From Sambucus nigra (taxonomy: Eukaryota > Streptophyta > Magnoliopsida > Dipsacales > Adoxaceae), in NCBI GenBank assembly GCA_949130495.1, contig OX422220.1, positions 11,081,133 through 11,145,132 on the forward strand: DNA of 64,000 nt, in the 5' to 3' direction. The position numbers and the translations under genes were made by a program. This document shows, piece after piece, positions 33,918-47,059 of this stretch. The notes beneath the pieces are model-generated. The model was not told the origin of the DNA and did no database searches. It saw nothing but the letters and a program-made list of their open reading frames with translations. How positions within the stretch are numbered: the first letter of the stretch is position 1; each line of letters opens with the position of its first letter.

Positions 33918-35390
33918 AATTATACCATTTCTCACTAAGCGAATATATATATCTATATTCCCAAATTTTATCCTAATCCTCTCATAGGATTTACACAACC
34001 ATAATCGAAGTAGTTATGTTTCCCTACACGCATAACTATATACGCCTAAATGCCCTGAAATATCCCCGAGGATTATACTTCCCTGAAAAACTTAAATTTA
34101 GTGGGTCAGGGATTTCATTTCCATGGACCCAAGGACTACATCTCGTCCATAAAATCACCTGGAGGTCCCCACCCTAAGTTAGGAACCCTAAACCTTCAAA
34201 TTTTACGATTTTCTCTATTTTACTCGAAATTATAGTTTAAGGGTTATACATTTAAAACCCTCATTTAAGCCTCCTAGATTTCCTTAATTAGAGGACCTTA
34301 TATTCCTAAAAGGTCCCTTATGTTATCCAATAATTAACCTCGAAGAAATGTGAATAGGAATCTATCCCATCCAACTCATCCTAGGAAAATTGCCTAACTT
34401 TCAGAAGGGGTCGATCGATCGACCCATGGCCGTCGATTGATGGATGGCTTCGATCGATCGATCCCCCATGATCGATCGATCGATCATTGCGGGCAGCTTC
34501 TTCTCCGAGAAGCTGTTTCGGCTATTAAATCTTCTCCCAAGCCTTTGTCGCCTCTCCCTACATCCTACGACCTAAACCAACAACAAATACACATATGAAA
34601 TGGGTTCTAAACATCCTAGAACCCGAAATCACCAATTAATTTCAATTAAATCCTAAGTTTCTCCAATTATGAAATTATAGGGGTTTATTCGTTTTAACTT
34701 TCGAAAACCCGTTTTATACACGAAAACTCAACTCAAAATCTTTAGGGCTTATTTATACCAAAATATGATATGAGATTTATGCTCAAAAAAAAAAAAACAA
34801 AGCAAGTAAACACTTGCCTCGTGGATATAAATCCGACGATCCCTAGTCGAATCCCGCGGAGGTTGGCCGGAATCTCCCCTTTCCTCCTCTTTTTCTCTCC
34901 TCCTCTCTCTGTTCTCTCTTTGCCTTCTCTTTTCTCCCCATTTCCCTCTTTGTATAGGAAGAAAAAAGGTTTTAACCCTTAAAACCCAAAAATGACTCGT
35001 TTACTCAATTACGAGCCCGTTTAACTCCAAAATTACCCGAAACTCAATTTCGACAATCGGACACTCTTTTCCGACTATCTCGGCCATTTCGAGACTCATG
35101 GCACAATCGAAATCTTCATCTGAGGTACTTGACCGCAAATGACTATTTCAACCCAAAACAAATAAAAGCGGTATTCCCATAAAATCTTACCTCAGGTCAC
35201 TTTACTCAACGACGACATATTATTAAAATACCTCGACATATTTACTTAACCCCAAAAGTAAATATTTCACCCATCGACAATCATCAAATCCTTAAAAATC
35301 CCAAAAATTACTATTTCGAGAAATTCCCCAAATTTCCAATTTATACTCAATTATGGAATTTAATTGTTTCCAAAGGTACGGGTTGTTACA
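33918..35390 (-). repeat. Left (3') LTR of the LARD-like element, second part
   Basis: Resumes with aattataccatttctcactaag, matching the right LTR near 40471, and ends GGTACGGGTTGTTACA, identical to the right LTR end at 41921-41936. Contains the GATC palindrome cluster at 34408-34486. A sampled stretch (34081-34140 against 40621-40680) differs at about 4 of 60 bases. Confidence 0.9.
34408..34486. repeat. GATC palindrome cluster, left LTR
   Basis: Three to four (CGAT)n runs: gggtcgatcgatcgaccc, cgtcgattgatgg, ttcgatcgatcgatccc and atgatcgatcgatcgatcat. The second run is mutated compared with the right LTR copy at 40963-41043. Confidence 0.9.
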
Positions 35391-35403
35391 TACTCCCCCC
35401 CTT
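35391..35403 (-). promoter_or_regulatory. Polypurine tract of the LARD-like element
   Basis: On the - strand, AAGGGGGGGAGTA lies directly before the LTR start TGTAACAACCC. That is the expected place of the plus-strand primer for reverse transcription. The same tract and following bases occur at 60492-60504 in the chromovirus. Confidence 0.85.
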
Positions 35404-38400
35404 ATAATGGAATTTCATCCTCGAAATTCGGATATAACCTACACCACCAAACTAGGATTACAAATCCCACTACATTTTAGTACCTCCAAAGTCTAAAGGT
35501 TCTAACACGATCGTCCTTTACCATAATCCACCTATATGAAGGTGTACTCAACCATAACATCTTCACCACAAGCTCATCTAAATCTCTACCCATAACGCAC
35601 AACAACGACGCGTTACTCCGATGGCTTCTCTTATTCCCAATAAGAGAAACGAGTCTATAACTATCGTTTTATGTCTTGTAAGGATGATACTCTTACTAAC
35701 AAGCGTCCGCTCGTCCACACCAGGACAAATGATCTCCCTTAAAAAGGAAACTCTACTAAGACTTGATTATTTCCGTTAGTCTTGTCGTTTATCTCGAGCG
35801 CGTTACCTCTTATTTCCCCTTTTACAAATGGAACATCGCGTACCTCTCACGACATTCCATCCAACACACTCCAAATCCTTTCGCGACTGCCTCACGGCGT
35901 AAACTTCAACTTTATATACTACTCCCCTTCTATTTTCGGCGGTATATAAACCAACTCACTAAGGTTCCCATACACCTTTCTAACCCATGCACATTTGCAC
36001 AACCATTGTAAACGTTTGACACGTAACACTCTCTCTAAATAAGGGCTTCCTTTCCTCGGTGTAATACTCACACATGGGTCCTCCCAACCCGTGAAATTCA
36101 ATTCTCCTTACATCGGCGCCACCAACTCTACTAAACTTACATCCTAATATTGCTACGGTCTATGCGTTACCCTACCTACATGAAACGAGTATAATCCTAA
36201 ATATATTCCTAGTGCCCAAGGCCTCTCTCAACTTTCTACACTTGTTTGGTTTCAAGCGTGGGACGTCTCGCAAAGCGAAATCCAAACAAGGAACCCTCCC
36301 ATTACACTACTCCCTCGCGTTGTCGGTCATCGAGATATCGCGATATAAGGCACACCAACGGGATGTCTTAAATCCTACCTCGCTATTCTACGAACGCATT
36401 TCTACTATTCTATCCTATCATTCGGGCGCCTATTCTATATCGAGATGTTACGATCATCTTACCCAAAACATTACTTCTCCAAAATTTTGCCTTTTCATTA
36501 AGGCCTGGCCATAAGTCTCAAATCAATTTCTCTCACCTTGCCTCACCTCCATACTTGCGGTGAGAGAAACATTTTAGTGCTTTTTCCATAGCACAATATT
36601 TCCATAAGCATACCATCATCACATGTCTCATAGTCTACAGTGTTTCATCCACACTATATGACTTATCAAAAAAACCCACATCCTATAACATCTCTCCACT
36701 CCCGACGCCGTTAAGGTTCATGCGTGGGGCGTCTCGCAAAGAGAAATCCAAACAAAGAACCTCTCCACACACTACTACTTAACCTTGTCGATCATGGAGG
36801 TCCGTTACTTCAAACATGCAATCGGGATAACCATATCCCCTTTTCCAACAAAAGGTGGTCTGAACTCCTATCTCTAACTAAGAGTCACACTATTTAGCGC
36901 TCGCACTAATATTAAGTCCTTGCGCAATCAATAATGAGCTTAAACTCACATCTCAGCACTGATCCGTGCATACCTTAAATCATATTTATAAGGTCGCCAC
37001 ATACTCAAATCATGATAATGAACCTCTGCTCATCGAAGTTCCATCTATACACATAATAAAGGCGAACTCAGCCTGTATCTAGGTGAGATATCGCAACAAC
37101 AACCTGTTCCACCCTAGAACCGTGGACACGATAGTCTTGCCACTCGCAGCTTGCTATCGCTTCGATAATACCATAATATATTATACTCACCATATTACCA
37201 TACTCGCATAAACATATAAGACGAGTATCATAAGCCATATATATATACAAAATATCAACACCTGCCTTTATGGCGAATGAAGGAAAATAAAACTCCTATA
37301 CCACGAAAAACACCTGGGCCTACATTATAATGTTATCGAGACCATCATAAAGCTCAAATTACACACACGAGTCCAGGGTTAACGAACACCACAATTTATC
37401 TAGCCCCGTTTTTACCCCTACATTATGAGGTTAACCTTATAACAGCAACTCCGCCTTTATCTACACCAAATGGTTCTTGGACCTGGTACACTTGCCCTGA
37501 CTGAACCAAAGTTTCTTAACTCTATGCCCCAACTAGGTACCCTAATATTGTCCTTTATTCCTATCGGGAACTGACTAACCGTGTGGATCCACACTCCACG
37601 TCACTCTATCTTCATCACTGGCCTTCCTGACCATGATAAAGTTATCAGCACCATTTGACTCTATAGCCTCGCTCCTTACAATCATCTTACTAGTCCTCTT
37701 AACTTCTTCATTAAAAGGAAACTCCACTACCGGTTTCAGCAACCCTATTTCAACAAATCTCCCCGTGTGGATGTCCACCCAAGGGACACATGAACACACC
37801 CACATTCTCCATAAGTGTTAGCAACACTTTTCTAATGAGCCCATCATTCCACTGAAGAACTCTCTCTTTGTTGTACCTACCTCACCTCGGTACAAGGTTC
37901 ACTTCTCCATATCACTCTTTATCCACTGTCGGCCTCTGGCCGATCCTTATACGAATAATCCAAAACTTCATTCCTTCCTAACCAAGCAAAGGAACTCACG
38001 GTTAAAACCATCCATAACATTCCTCTATGAGCAAAACATCCTGCTCCCCCATATGTGGTGACCATCATTATCACCACCACAATATTGCTCCTACAAGTGA
38101 AAATATTCCTCCAATTTTCACGTCTGGGTATTTCCATACCCAGCTCTAAGCCAAAGCTCCCGAGCCTTCTACTTCCACTGGGTAGTGCCACACTTACATT
38201 GCACAACCCAACTTCAACGTGTGGTCCTTATCAAAGATCCCTTTCGAACCCTTAACTTCATAGGGTATCTCAACTTTAGTACCACCTTCTTCTATAGCAG
38301 TACTTGGATGCTCATAACTACTATACTTTAGTAGTCGTTGCAACAATCCTTAACAATTGCCATAAGGGGAGTGGCCTCTACGGTGATGCTAGTCCCACAA

Positions 38401-38650
38401 CTTCTACCAGTCACCCCCGCTAAGCCTCGCCTCTTGCTATCCTTATCACGGCCCTCCTTGGCCGCCCTTCCTCGATCGGCACAAGAACCTAGAACGAGTG
38501 CGCAAAAGATTTACTATAATCTCATACTATAGTAGGAGAACGAAATCTCATAAGAGAAATCAACAATCCTAATCCTGAGGTTCTATAACAAATCGAGAGC
38601 AACGCTGAAAGTGTAGTATGTCCGCACAGATTCCTAAGGACACTAGAACT
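35404..38650. other. Non-coding interior of the LARD-like element
   Basis: No frame longer than about 100 residues has any retroelement motif on either strand. The two longest - strand frames (37575-37805 and 37919-38206) match no gag, protease, RT or integrase pattern I recognise. Two stretches (about 36230-36350 and 36700-36800) resemble the LTR section around 22390-22490 and 39450-39545, sharing cgtggg-c-gtctcgc-aag-gaaatccaaa. Part of the interior therefore seems LTR-derived. Confidence 0.7.
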
Positions 38651-38654
38651 TGAT

Positions 38655-38666
38655 GCTCTGATACCA
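38655..38666 (-). promoter_or_regulatory. Primer-binding site (initiator Met tRNA type) of the LARD-like element
   Basis: On the - strand it reads TGGTATCAGAGC, the standard plant primer site complementary to the 3' end of initiator methionine tRNA. It lies two bases from the LTR edge. This fixes the orientation of all TGTGACACC-type LTRs here as minus. Confidence 0.95.
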
Positions 38667-39125
38667 TCTGTGACACCCCACCTAATAAAATACTGGGCGA
38701 TCACTCCTATATCAAATTAAAATAGGAGTCTCATATGGATCATTCTTAGCATCACTATCGAAAATCCATTTTAATTACTAATAACCTATTAGGCTGGCGT
38801 CAAAATTTTATTTAACTACTCTTTTTAAACAACTACAAATAAAACATTCACATAGTTTGCGTAAATGAAACTGAAATGAAATAAAATAACCGAACACTCG
38901 GTCAAAATATACGACCATATCCAATGCCGCACTAAAAGGCGGTAAAAGAATGAATAAATGCTGTTGGGCTATTAACCCAAATGTTTATACAATACCTCCT
39001 CTCTAGAGTACAAGAATGGAAGCGTCTATCGAGAACCTGCATGCATCCACAGCTGCTGCAGCTGACATCTGACTCGAAATAAGTATCATCCAGGCGTCCC
39101 TGTGTCTGGACACCTGTATAATATA

Positions 39126-39173
<48 letters not shown>

Positions 39174-40177
39174 AACAAAGGAAAAGTAGATAAATGGGTC
39201 AGAGCCCGAGTTGTGAACATATTTTGCAAGTGCATAAATGCTTTAATTTTAGAAAAAGATTTTATCTCATATGTAAATTGGTATCGCACTCCCATGAGAT
39301 ACCCCTGTCCTCTCTTATGATAGTGCACACCTAACGCACTTATCTCGGACATTCTTGTTAAGCTACCCTACCTAACTAATCTAGTACCCGTCTACAAGGA
39401 ATCTCTACAACCCGAGCACTAAGGGCTAAACTTCTCTCCATTCTCAACACTGCGCTAAGTTCGTACGTGGGTTGTCTCGCGAAGCGAAATCCAAAATAGG
39501 AACCCCCCCGATACATTACTACTTGGCAGGGTTAATGGTAGAGATCCATTAGGCCGGTAGTACAAAACTAATATATAAATACATGCTTATATTTTAATAT
39601 GCATATTATATCCATTTTTTTATATACGTCTTACAATATACATCCGAATAATATCTCCCGGACTGAGGTTTACTTTATTTTCATCTTTATAATATACATC
39701 CGGATCTATCACCCGGACTGAGGTGTATTCTATACTCATTTTTATCTCTTTAATATCATTAGAGATTTATATTACATTGTTCTCATACACAAGTAATATA
39801 CCATGCACACATGCATACAAACCATCCCACCGATATATAACTCGATGATGCGGTCTCATAGTGCCAATCCAAAAAATCCGGGTTTGCTCATATACCACGA
39901 TACCAGCTAGAATCCTCAACCGTTTTGGTAAAATACACAACGGTGGAGGCGGTCAAGTTCCCCCTGCACATGGGAAATCACATAAATCGCACTCAAACGC
40001 GGGACGTAAATGTCCTGGGGACTATACTCTCCCTGCTCCTCGAGCTAGGGGATTACCCATATCGCGCAACCTCCCTGGATCGCACTAGAGTAATATATAA
40101 CCTGGCTGTTCAAATTCTATACCAAAGGAAAGCCCGTGAAAAGCAGCCAATCTAAATGCATACATATCATCACATGT

Positions 40178-40180
<3 letters not shown>

Positions 40181-40231
<51 letters not shown>
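40181..40231. repeat. (AT)n microsatellite in LARD right LTR
   Basis: About 25 uninterrupted dinucleotides. The partner LTR has no run at the equivalent place (about 23120), so it expanded or contracted after insertion. Confidence 0.95.
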
Positions 40232-40235
<4 letters not shown>

Positions 40236-40962
40236 TTATATCATATCATATAAACACTTTAATCACATAGTATATATATACAATATATTCCTCCTCGAAT
40301 ATATATATATATAATTGCCTATCACATCTAGCGATGACCAATTATCCCGAAGATTCTCTCAAATAATCATAATCATGCATTCATATACGCATGATACTAT
40401 ACCCAAAGTATTTCCTCACTTTGATAAATAATACATACCTAAATCCCATCTAAAGATTTATAGGATATCTCCAATTATACCATTTCTCACTAAGAAAATA
40501 TATATATCTATATTCCCAAATTTCATCCTAATCCTCTCATAGGATTTACCCAACTGTAATCGAAGTAGTTATGTTTCCCTACACGCATAACTATATAGAC
40601 CTAAATGCCCTGAAATATCCCCGAGGATTATCCTTCCCCGAACAACTTAAATTTAGTGGGTCAGGGATTTCATTCCCATGAACCCAAGGACTACATCTCG
40701 TCCATAAAATCACCTAGAGGTCCCCACCCTAAGTTAGGAACCCTAAACCTTCAAATTTTACAATTTTCTCTATTTTCCTCGAAATTATAGTTTAAGGGTT
40801 ATACATTTAAAACCATCATTTAACCCTCCTAGATTTCCTTAATTAGAGGATTATATATTCCTAAAAGGTCCCTTATGTTATCCAATAAGTAACCTCGATG
40901 AAATGTGAATTGGAATATATCCCATCCAACTCATCCTAGGAAAATTGCCTAACTTTCAAAAG

Positions 40963-41043
40963 GGGTCGATCGATCGACCAATGGCCGTCGATCGATCGAT
41001 GGCTTCGATCGATCGATCCCCCATGATCGATCGATCGATCATG
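40963..41043. repeat. GATC palindrome cluster, right LTR
   Basis: gggtcgatcgatcgacc, cgtcgatcgatcgatgg, ttcgatcgatcgatccc and atgatcgatcgatcgatcat follow one another, each self-complementary or nearly so. The same cluster is at 34408-34486 in the partner LTR, so it was present when the element inserted. Confidence 0.9.
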
Positions 41044-41494
41044 GCGGGCAGCTTCTTCTTCGAGAAGCTGTTTCGGCCATTAAAGCTTCTCCCCAGCCTT
41101 TGTCGCCACTCCCGACATCCTACAACCTCAACCAACAGCAAATACACATACAAAATGGGTTCTAAACATCCTAGAACCCAAAATCACCAATTAATTTCAA
41201 TTAAATCCTAAGTTTCTCCAATTATGAAATTATAGGGGCTTATTCGTTTTAACTTTCGAAAACTCATTTTATCCACGAAAACCCAACCCAAAATCTTTAG
41301 GGCATTATACCAAAATATGACATGAAATTTATGCTAAAAAAAAATAAAGCAAGTAAACACTTGCTTCGTGGATATAAATTCGACGATCCTGAGTCGAATC
41401 CCGCGGAGGTTGGTCAAAATCTCCCCTTTTTTCCTCTTTTTCTCTCCTCCTCTCTCTCATCTCTCGTTTCCTTCTCTTTTCTCCCCCTTTCCCT

Positions 41495-41503
41495 CTTTAT
41501 ATA
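41495..41503 (-). promoter_or_regulatory. Candidate TATA box of the LARD 5' LTR
   Basis: On the - strand TATATAAAG lies about 430 bases inside the LTR start. The chromovirus LTR has CTATAAAG at a comparable place (about 59988-59995). The left LTR copy has TATACAAAG. This is a sequence match only; no transcript start is known. Confidence 0.45.
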
Positions 41504-41936
41504 GGAGGAAAAAGGGTTTTAACCCTTAAAACCCAAAAACGACTCGTTTACTCAATTACGAGCCCGTTTAACTCCAAAATTACTCGAAACTCAATTTCGA
41601 CAATCGGACACTCTTTTTGACTATCTCGGCCATTCCGAGACTCACGGCGCAGTCGAAATCTTCATCGGAGGTACTTGACCGCAAATCAGTATTTCAACCC
41701 AAAACAAATAAAATCGGTATTCCCATAAAATCTTACCTCGGGTCGCTTTACTCAACGACGACATATTATTAAAATACCTCGACATATTTACTTAACCCCA
41801 AAAGTAAATATTTCACCCATCGACAATCATCAAATCCTTAAAAATCCCAAAACTTACTATTCCGAGAAATTCCTCAAATATCCAATTTATACTCAATTAT
41901 GGAATTTAATTGTCTCCAAAGGTACGGGTTGTTACA

Positions 41937-43110
41937 TTTGAAAGAAGATAGAGAAACTTATGAGATATTTTCTATGGAGAGGAACTGCGGATAATTTTAA
42001 GCTTAACTTAGTAGGTTGGGAGGAGGTCTACAAACCTTTCTAGTGCGGGAGTGAAAAATCTGGAGCTTTTTAATAAAGCTCTATTAGGTAAGTGGTTGTG
42101 GAGATTTCCTCGTCAAGAGAGCAGGTTATGGAGAATAGTAATTGGTGCTAGGTGGAGATGTTCGCAACTGTGGTGGGGTCCGAGAGTGAGAGGTTTTCTC
42201 TAGGTATATGGATTTTTAGTAAGGAAGAGGTAATATGATAAGATTTTGGTCGAATAAATAAGGCAAGAATGGTACTATTCAGAATATATTTCATAAGATC
42301 CTCAAGTTAGGGGGGACTAAGGTGGTTTGGTGGACGATCATGTGTCTTTCATCAGTGGTCGTGTGACGTGGAGCCCTCAGTTCAGAAGAAGGCTTGGGAA
42401 GGGGAACTTCTGGAATCTGATGAGTTTTGACTGGCTGGGATCGACGCCCCGACCGTCTAGAGGGGACAATTCATTGAGATGGTCGGTGGGTGGGAAGGGG
42501 GTGTTCAGAGTTAGTGGCTAAAATTCCATTCATAGAGGTTTTGGGGACCAATGTGATGGTTTGCCTTGGAAGAAAATATGGAAGGTTAAGATGTCATATA
42601 TGGTTAGATTCTTTGTGTGAACCGTAACGAGACAGTCCATTTTGACGATCGAGGGTTTATCGAAGAGAACACGGTTAATGGCGAGTTGCCGCTGGCTCTA
42701 TATGGAAGTGGAATAGAAGGTCAATCATCTTCTCTTGCATTGCAGGGTGACAAGAGGACTATGGGATGTGTTTCTATCTTAGTCGGATGAATTGGATCAT
42801 GCCTAAGATGGTGAGGATGTTGTTAGAAGAATGGCACCTCTTTGGGGGTGGTCGGGAGACAACAAAGTTTGGCGTTTGGTTCCCCATTGTATTTTTTGGA
42901 CTATTTGGAAGCAGAGCAATGCGAGATGTATTGAAGGTATTGAAACGATGCCCTCCAGACTTCGTTATCTTATTTTGAGTACCCTTCTTAGATGGTATAA
43001 GGAGACGCTTGTTGAATTTACGTAGGAATTTTTAGAGTTTATTGAGGAACTCTACTAAGTTATGTAGCTCCAGGTTATCCTGGTAGTGACTTTTGGTATT
43101 CACAGATTTT
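41937..43110 (+). mobile_element. L1-type LINE copy 2, middle part (ORF2 C-terminal region)
   Basis: Resumes after the LARD insertion. It contains the end of ORF2: a FLWRG-like segment (41971), W-K-F/L-x-N segments, and HCIFWTIWKQSNARC near 42883 (the C-terminal conserved tryptophan motif of plant LINEs), followed by a stop-rich 3' part. It corresponds to 5040-6120 of LINE copy 1. It is cut at 43110 by a solo LTR. Confidence 0.85.
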
Positions 43111-43978
43111 TGTGACACCCCGCCTAATAAAATACTGGGCGATCACTTCTGTACCAAATTAAAACAGGAGTCGTATATGGTTCATTCTTAGCATAATTGT
43201 TGAAAACCAAATTAATTACTAATAAACTATTAGGCTGGCGTCAAAATTTTATTAAACTAATATTTTTACACAACCCATTCTAATAAACTATTCAAACAAT
43301 TTATATATAAGACTGAAAATGAAATAAAATAACCGAACACTCGGTTTAACAATAATACGACCCAATCGAATTCTGTAATAAAAGGCGGTAAAGGAATAAA
43401 TAAATGCAGTCGGATTATTAGCCCGAATGTTTATACAATACCTCCTATCTAGATGACAAGGATAGAAGCGTCTACAGTAAACCTGCATGCATCCACAGCT
43501 GCTGCAGTAGACGTCTAACTTGAAGGAATCGTTATACAGGTGTCCCTGTGTCTGGACACCTATATATATATATATAGCAAAACAGGAAAAATATAGAAAC
43601 GGGTCAGAGCCCGATTTGTGAAAATATTTAGCAAGTGCATAAATACTTTATTTATGAAAAATATGTTTGATATCATATTTAAATTGATATCTCACTCCCA
43701 TGAGATACCCCTCACTTCTCTTCTAATAGTACACACCTAACGTATATCTACTACATAACCTAGTTAAGCTACCCTGCCTAACTAATCGTTTCACCAAAAT
43801 TCTACGAATCCTATTTAACCCAAGTACTAGGGCTAAACTTCTCCCCAGTCTCAACATTGTGCCACGATCGTACGTGGGGTGTATCGCGAAGAGAAATCCA
43901 AGAAAGGAACCCCCCTCATACACTACTACTTGGCAATGTCGATCGTTGAGATCCATTAGGCCCTCAGTACATAACGTG

Positions 43979-43982
<4 letters not shown>

Positions 43983-44054
<72 letters not shown>
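43983..44054. repeat. (AT)n microsatellite, about 36 units
   Basis: The longest dinucleotide run in the window, uninterrupted. Confidence 0.97.
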
Positions 44055-44058
<4 letters not shown>

Positions 44059-44954
44059 ACATACTCATTTTATTTTTCATCTCACAATTTAAGTCCGGAT
44101 AAAGTCTCCCGGAATGAGAATAAATCATTTTTCATTGATCTCTTTACAGTTTTTAGAGATATATAATATCTTGTTCTCATACACAAGTAATGTACTAAAC
44201 ACACAATTACAATAACCATCCCAACGAGCTATAACTCGAGGATGCAGTCTCTATGCTATCATCTACCAGGGAATCGCTCACGTATCATCCTGGGTACCAA
44301 CGGTCAGAATCTCACACCGCCTTGGTATAAAACAAATCACAGCGTATGGGAAGCGGTCATAGTTCCTCCCCGAAAGTGAGACAAAACATGCCCACCACGT
44401 CTCACCCCTAATAAAAATCACATAATATAAAAATGGATGCTATGACCCGGGGACTATATGCTCCCTGCTTCTCAAGCCAAGGGCCTCACCCACATCGCGC
44501 AACTTCCCATGATAGCAAAGAGGGGGTATGCTTCACATAAATATATATATATACCATTCACACATAGATATGTATACATATTCATATCATTTTATATATA
44601 TACTGTAATCATATTATATATATAATCTACATCATTCCTCAATCATCTATATGGCCCAAAATTGCCAAACTCACATAACGATGGCCAATAATCCCAAATG
44701 TTTTCACTCGTAATAACATTCAAATATTCACACACTCACGGTACTAAATCCCAAAGTAGTCTCTCTATCTTCCTAAACTTTCGATAGCCCCATATCCCGA
44801 ATCAACTTATTAAATGACCCAAAGTCAATTCACAACTCCTCAAGTCCTTTAAATCACAATCCTCTATAATACTCTAATTTAGAAAGCCCCTTAACTTTTA
44901 ACTCAAAGGGGAGAAGGAATAAAAATCTACAAAATCTTAGGCTAAAAACAGAGT

Positions 44955-45096
44955 GCCGATCGACCGGCCCTAGACCCCGGTCAACTGTGATTTGCAATTA
45001 AGCCTAACAAAAAAACCAGTAGGCCCTTTTTCCTTGACGCGGTCGATCGGCCATAGGGGCGCGGTCCACCGGCCATAGGGGCGCGGTCGACCGGTT
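44955..45096. repeat. GGTCGACC-type palindrome cluster in solo LTR
   Basis: Repeated variants gatcgaccggcc, cggtcgatcggccataggggcg, cggtccaccggccataggggcg and cggtcgaccggt, some in tandem (ccataggggcgcggt twice). They occupy the place held by (CGAT)n in the LARD LTRs. Confidence 0.8.
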
Positions 45097-45929
45097 ATAC
45101 CAGATCCTCGAAAAATAGTTCTCCAAATTTTACATCCAACAACCCAAATTCCGTTTTTCGTGGTTTCTAATCTACACCAATATCATCACAAACATCTACA
45201 CAATCAATTCTAGCTAACACATTAATAAATTTATTTTTTTCCTAAGGTCAGGTTGGATTTTTGACTAACGATTTTGATCTCGGACATAATTCCGTAGAAA
45301 AATCATTATAAATCCAAGAAAATCATAAAAATACGCGATCAGCATTCACGTGACCGTATCGAAAAGATCTACAAATTTCATTTTTTGACCAAGAGCCTAA
45401 TTGATTTTCTTCCTATCCGAAGCAATTCGAAAGTAACGCTGGTTACTATTCACCTTCTTCTCCAAAAATCCAAACCTCCATTTTTCTCCATTATGTTGTT
45501 TCTAATCTCATCTAACAACTCCATAAACATCTAACCTATGTTTTACAACTAACACATCAATTAATTAGGAGTATTAATCCATTTCTCTTAGATTTAAACC
45601 CTAAAACCATAAAAACCCCAACCTATCATTTTAACCCATTTCAATCAATTTCTTCACTCCATTTACATGGATTTAACACTAGAAATCATTACAAGTTTAC
45701 ATTACATCAATATGTAAACTCATATTAAAATTTTCCCAAATTTATTTTAAGGGTTCTAACCCAAAATCATACAGTTTACCAACTATAATATGAGATTTAT
45801 GCATAAAATGAAATAAAGCAAGTACACACTTGCCTGGAGGGGGAAATCCGACGACCTCGAGTCAAATCCGGCGGAGTTTGACTGAAATCCCCCATTTCTC
45901 TCTTCTTTTCTCCTTTTCCTTTTCCTTTT

Positions 45930-45977
<48 letters not shown>

Positions 45978-46000
45978 TCATTCTTTCTTTCTTTCTTACT
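45930..46000. repeat. (CTTT)n microsatellite in solo LTR
   Basis: About 17 tetranucleotides with one ATTC interruption, in a pyrimidine-rich stretch that the other LTRs hold as tctcctcctctctc. Confidence 0.95.
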
Positions 46001-46455
46001 TACTCTCTCATGCCTTATAAGGGAGAAAATGAGGGCTTGTCCCTTATTAACCCAAAAATGACTCGTTTACTCAATTACGAGTCCCCACGGGTTGAAAAAT
46101 TCTCGAAACTCAATTACTTCCCCTAGATACTCTATTGTGACTATCTCAGGCATTCCGAGACGAACCGCCAATAGAAATCTCCATCCGAGGTACTTGACTG
46201 TAATTCACTATTTTAACCCAACACAACTTAATACGATTTTCCAATAAAAATATTACCCTTTGTCGCTTTACCCAACGACGACCTATAATAAAATACTCTG
46301 ACTCATTTACTTAATCCCAAAAGTAAATATAACATACATAAAAAATCATTAAATCCTTAAAAACCTCAAAAAATACTATTCACGATAATTTCTTAAATTC
46401 CCAAATTGCACTTAATTATTAAATTTAATTTCTCATAAACGTGCGGGGTATTAAA

Positions 46456-46551
46456 GTTTTTGTGTTTTTTTAAGCTTGCATTGTATACTTCCTATATATG
46501 GGTTCCTCTCCCTTAGCAATTAATTTTAATATCAGTTAATTATAAAAAAAA
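46456..46551 (+). mobile_element. L1-type LINE copy 2, 3' end and tail
   Basis: The 3' untranslated end (gcattgtatacttcctatatatgg...) and an A-rich tail at 46543-46551. It matches the end of LINE copy 1 at about 6255-6334. Confidence 0.85.
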
Positions 46552-47059
46552 TACTAACACATATAAGGAAATTATTTATTGAACTTATAAGACATGTATC
46601 CACAATTTTATAGCTCTCAGACCATCCATCGAAGTTGCACAGTGTACTTTCAGTTTTTGATTATCTATTTATTTTATTCATTAACGAGATCAATGTATCA
46701 AGATTTATATAGAAAATTTTATGTTTTCGATGGTATGCAAAGTAGATTATATTTCTAAATGCCAAAATGAATTATAGAGTCCTCTAATTTGTATAAGTTT
46801 TAATTTAGCATAATTTTTTTCTTAATTTTTCCATTTCTAACAAAGTTTGGTTAGTATAAACACTTAATTCCACCCTGAATGCATTGACAAAATCAATTTT
46901 CATATTTAGGCATATATATAATCTTTTTACATGTTTATTGAGGGAATATACCATTTATCGTAGGGAACTAATTACTTCTCGCAGTTGGATTTTTGTTTTA
47001 TTTCATGACCTACTTTCTAACAACAAATATTACTTATGTTTTTTTTGTTTTCAACTTAG

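Larger units (their letters stand above)
21645..41936 (-). mobile_element. Non-autonomous large-LTR retrotransposon (LARD-like), with nested Tat element
   Basis: The element has TGTGAC...TTACA ends on the + strand and a 5-bp target duplication with one mismatch (ttcga 21640-21644; tttga 41937-41941). Its left LTR (21645-23392 plus 33918-35390, 3,221 bp) is split by a 10.5-kb Tat element. The internal region is 35391-38668 and the right LTR 38669-41936 (3,268 bp). A primer site for initiator Met tRNA lies next to the right LTR and a G-rich polypurine tract next to the left LTR, so transcription runs right to left. No gag or pol can be found. Without the nested element it is about 9.8 kb. Long LTRs plus a non-coding interior match the LARD class. 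Confidence 0.85.
38669..41936 (-). repeat. Right (5') LTR of the LARD-like element
   Basis: A full 3,268-bp LTR, TGTGACACCCCACC...GGTTGTTACA on the + strand. It contains long (AT)n runs (39120-39158 and about 40181-40231), the GATC cluster (40963-41043) and a TATA-like box on the - strand (41495-41503). It lies next to the primer site, so it is the 5' LTR that would drive transcription leftwards. Confidence 0.92.
43111..46455 (-). mobile_element. Solo LTR in the 3' part of LINE copy 2
   Basis: Begins TGTGACACCCCGCC and ends GGGGTATTAAA (a decayed TTACA) on the + strand, 3,345 bp. It is flanked by atttt (43106-43110) and gtttt (46456-46460), a 5-bp duplication with one mismatch. No internal region, so a solo LTR. 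It includes a 72-bp (AT)n run at 43983-44054, a GGTCGACC-type palindrome cluster at 44955-45096 and a (CTTT)n run at about 45930-46000. Confidence 0.88.

Noticed and set aside
36212..36514. 100-residue + strand frame in the LARD interior
   Set aside because: It overlaps LTR-like repeated sequence and has no retroelement or host motif.
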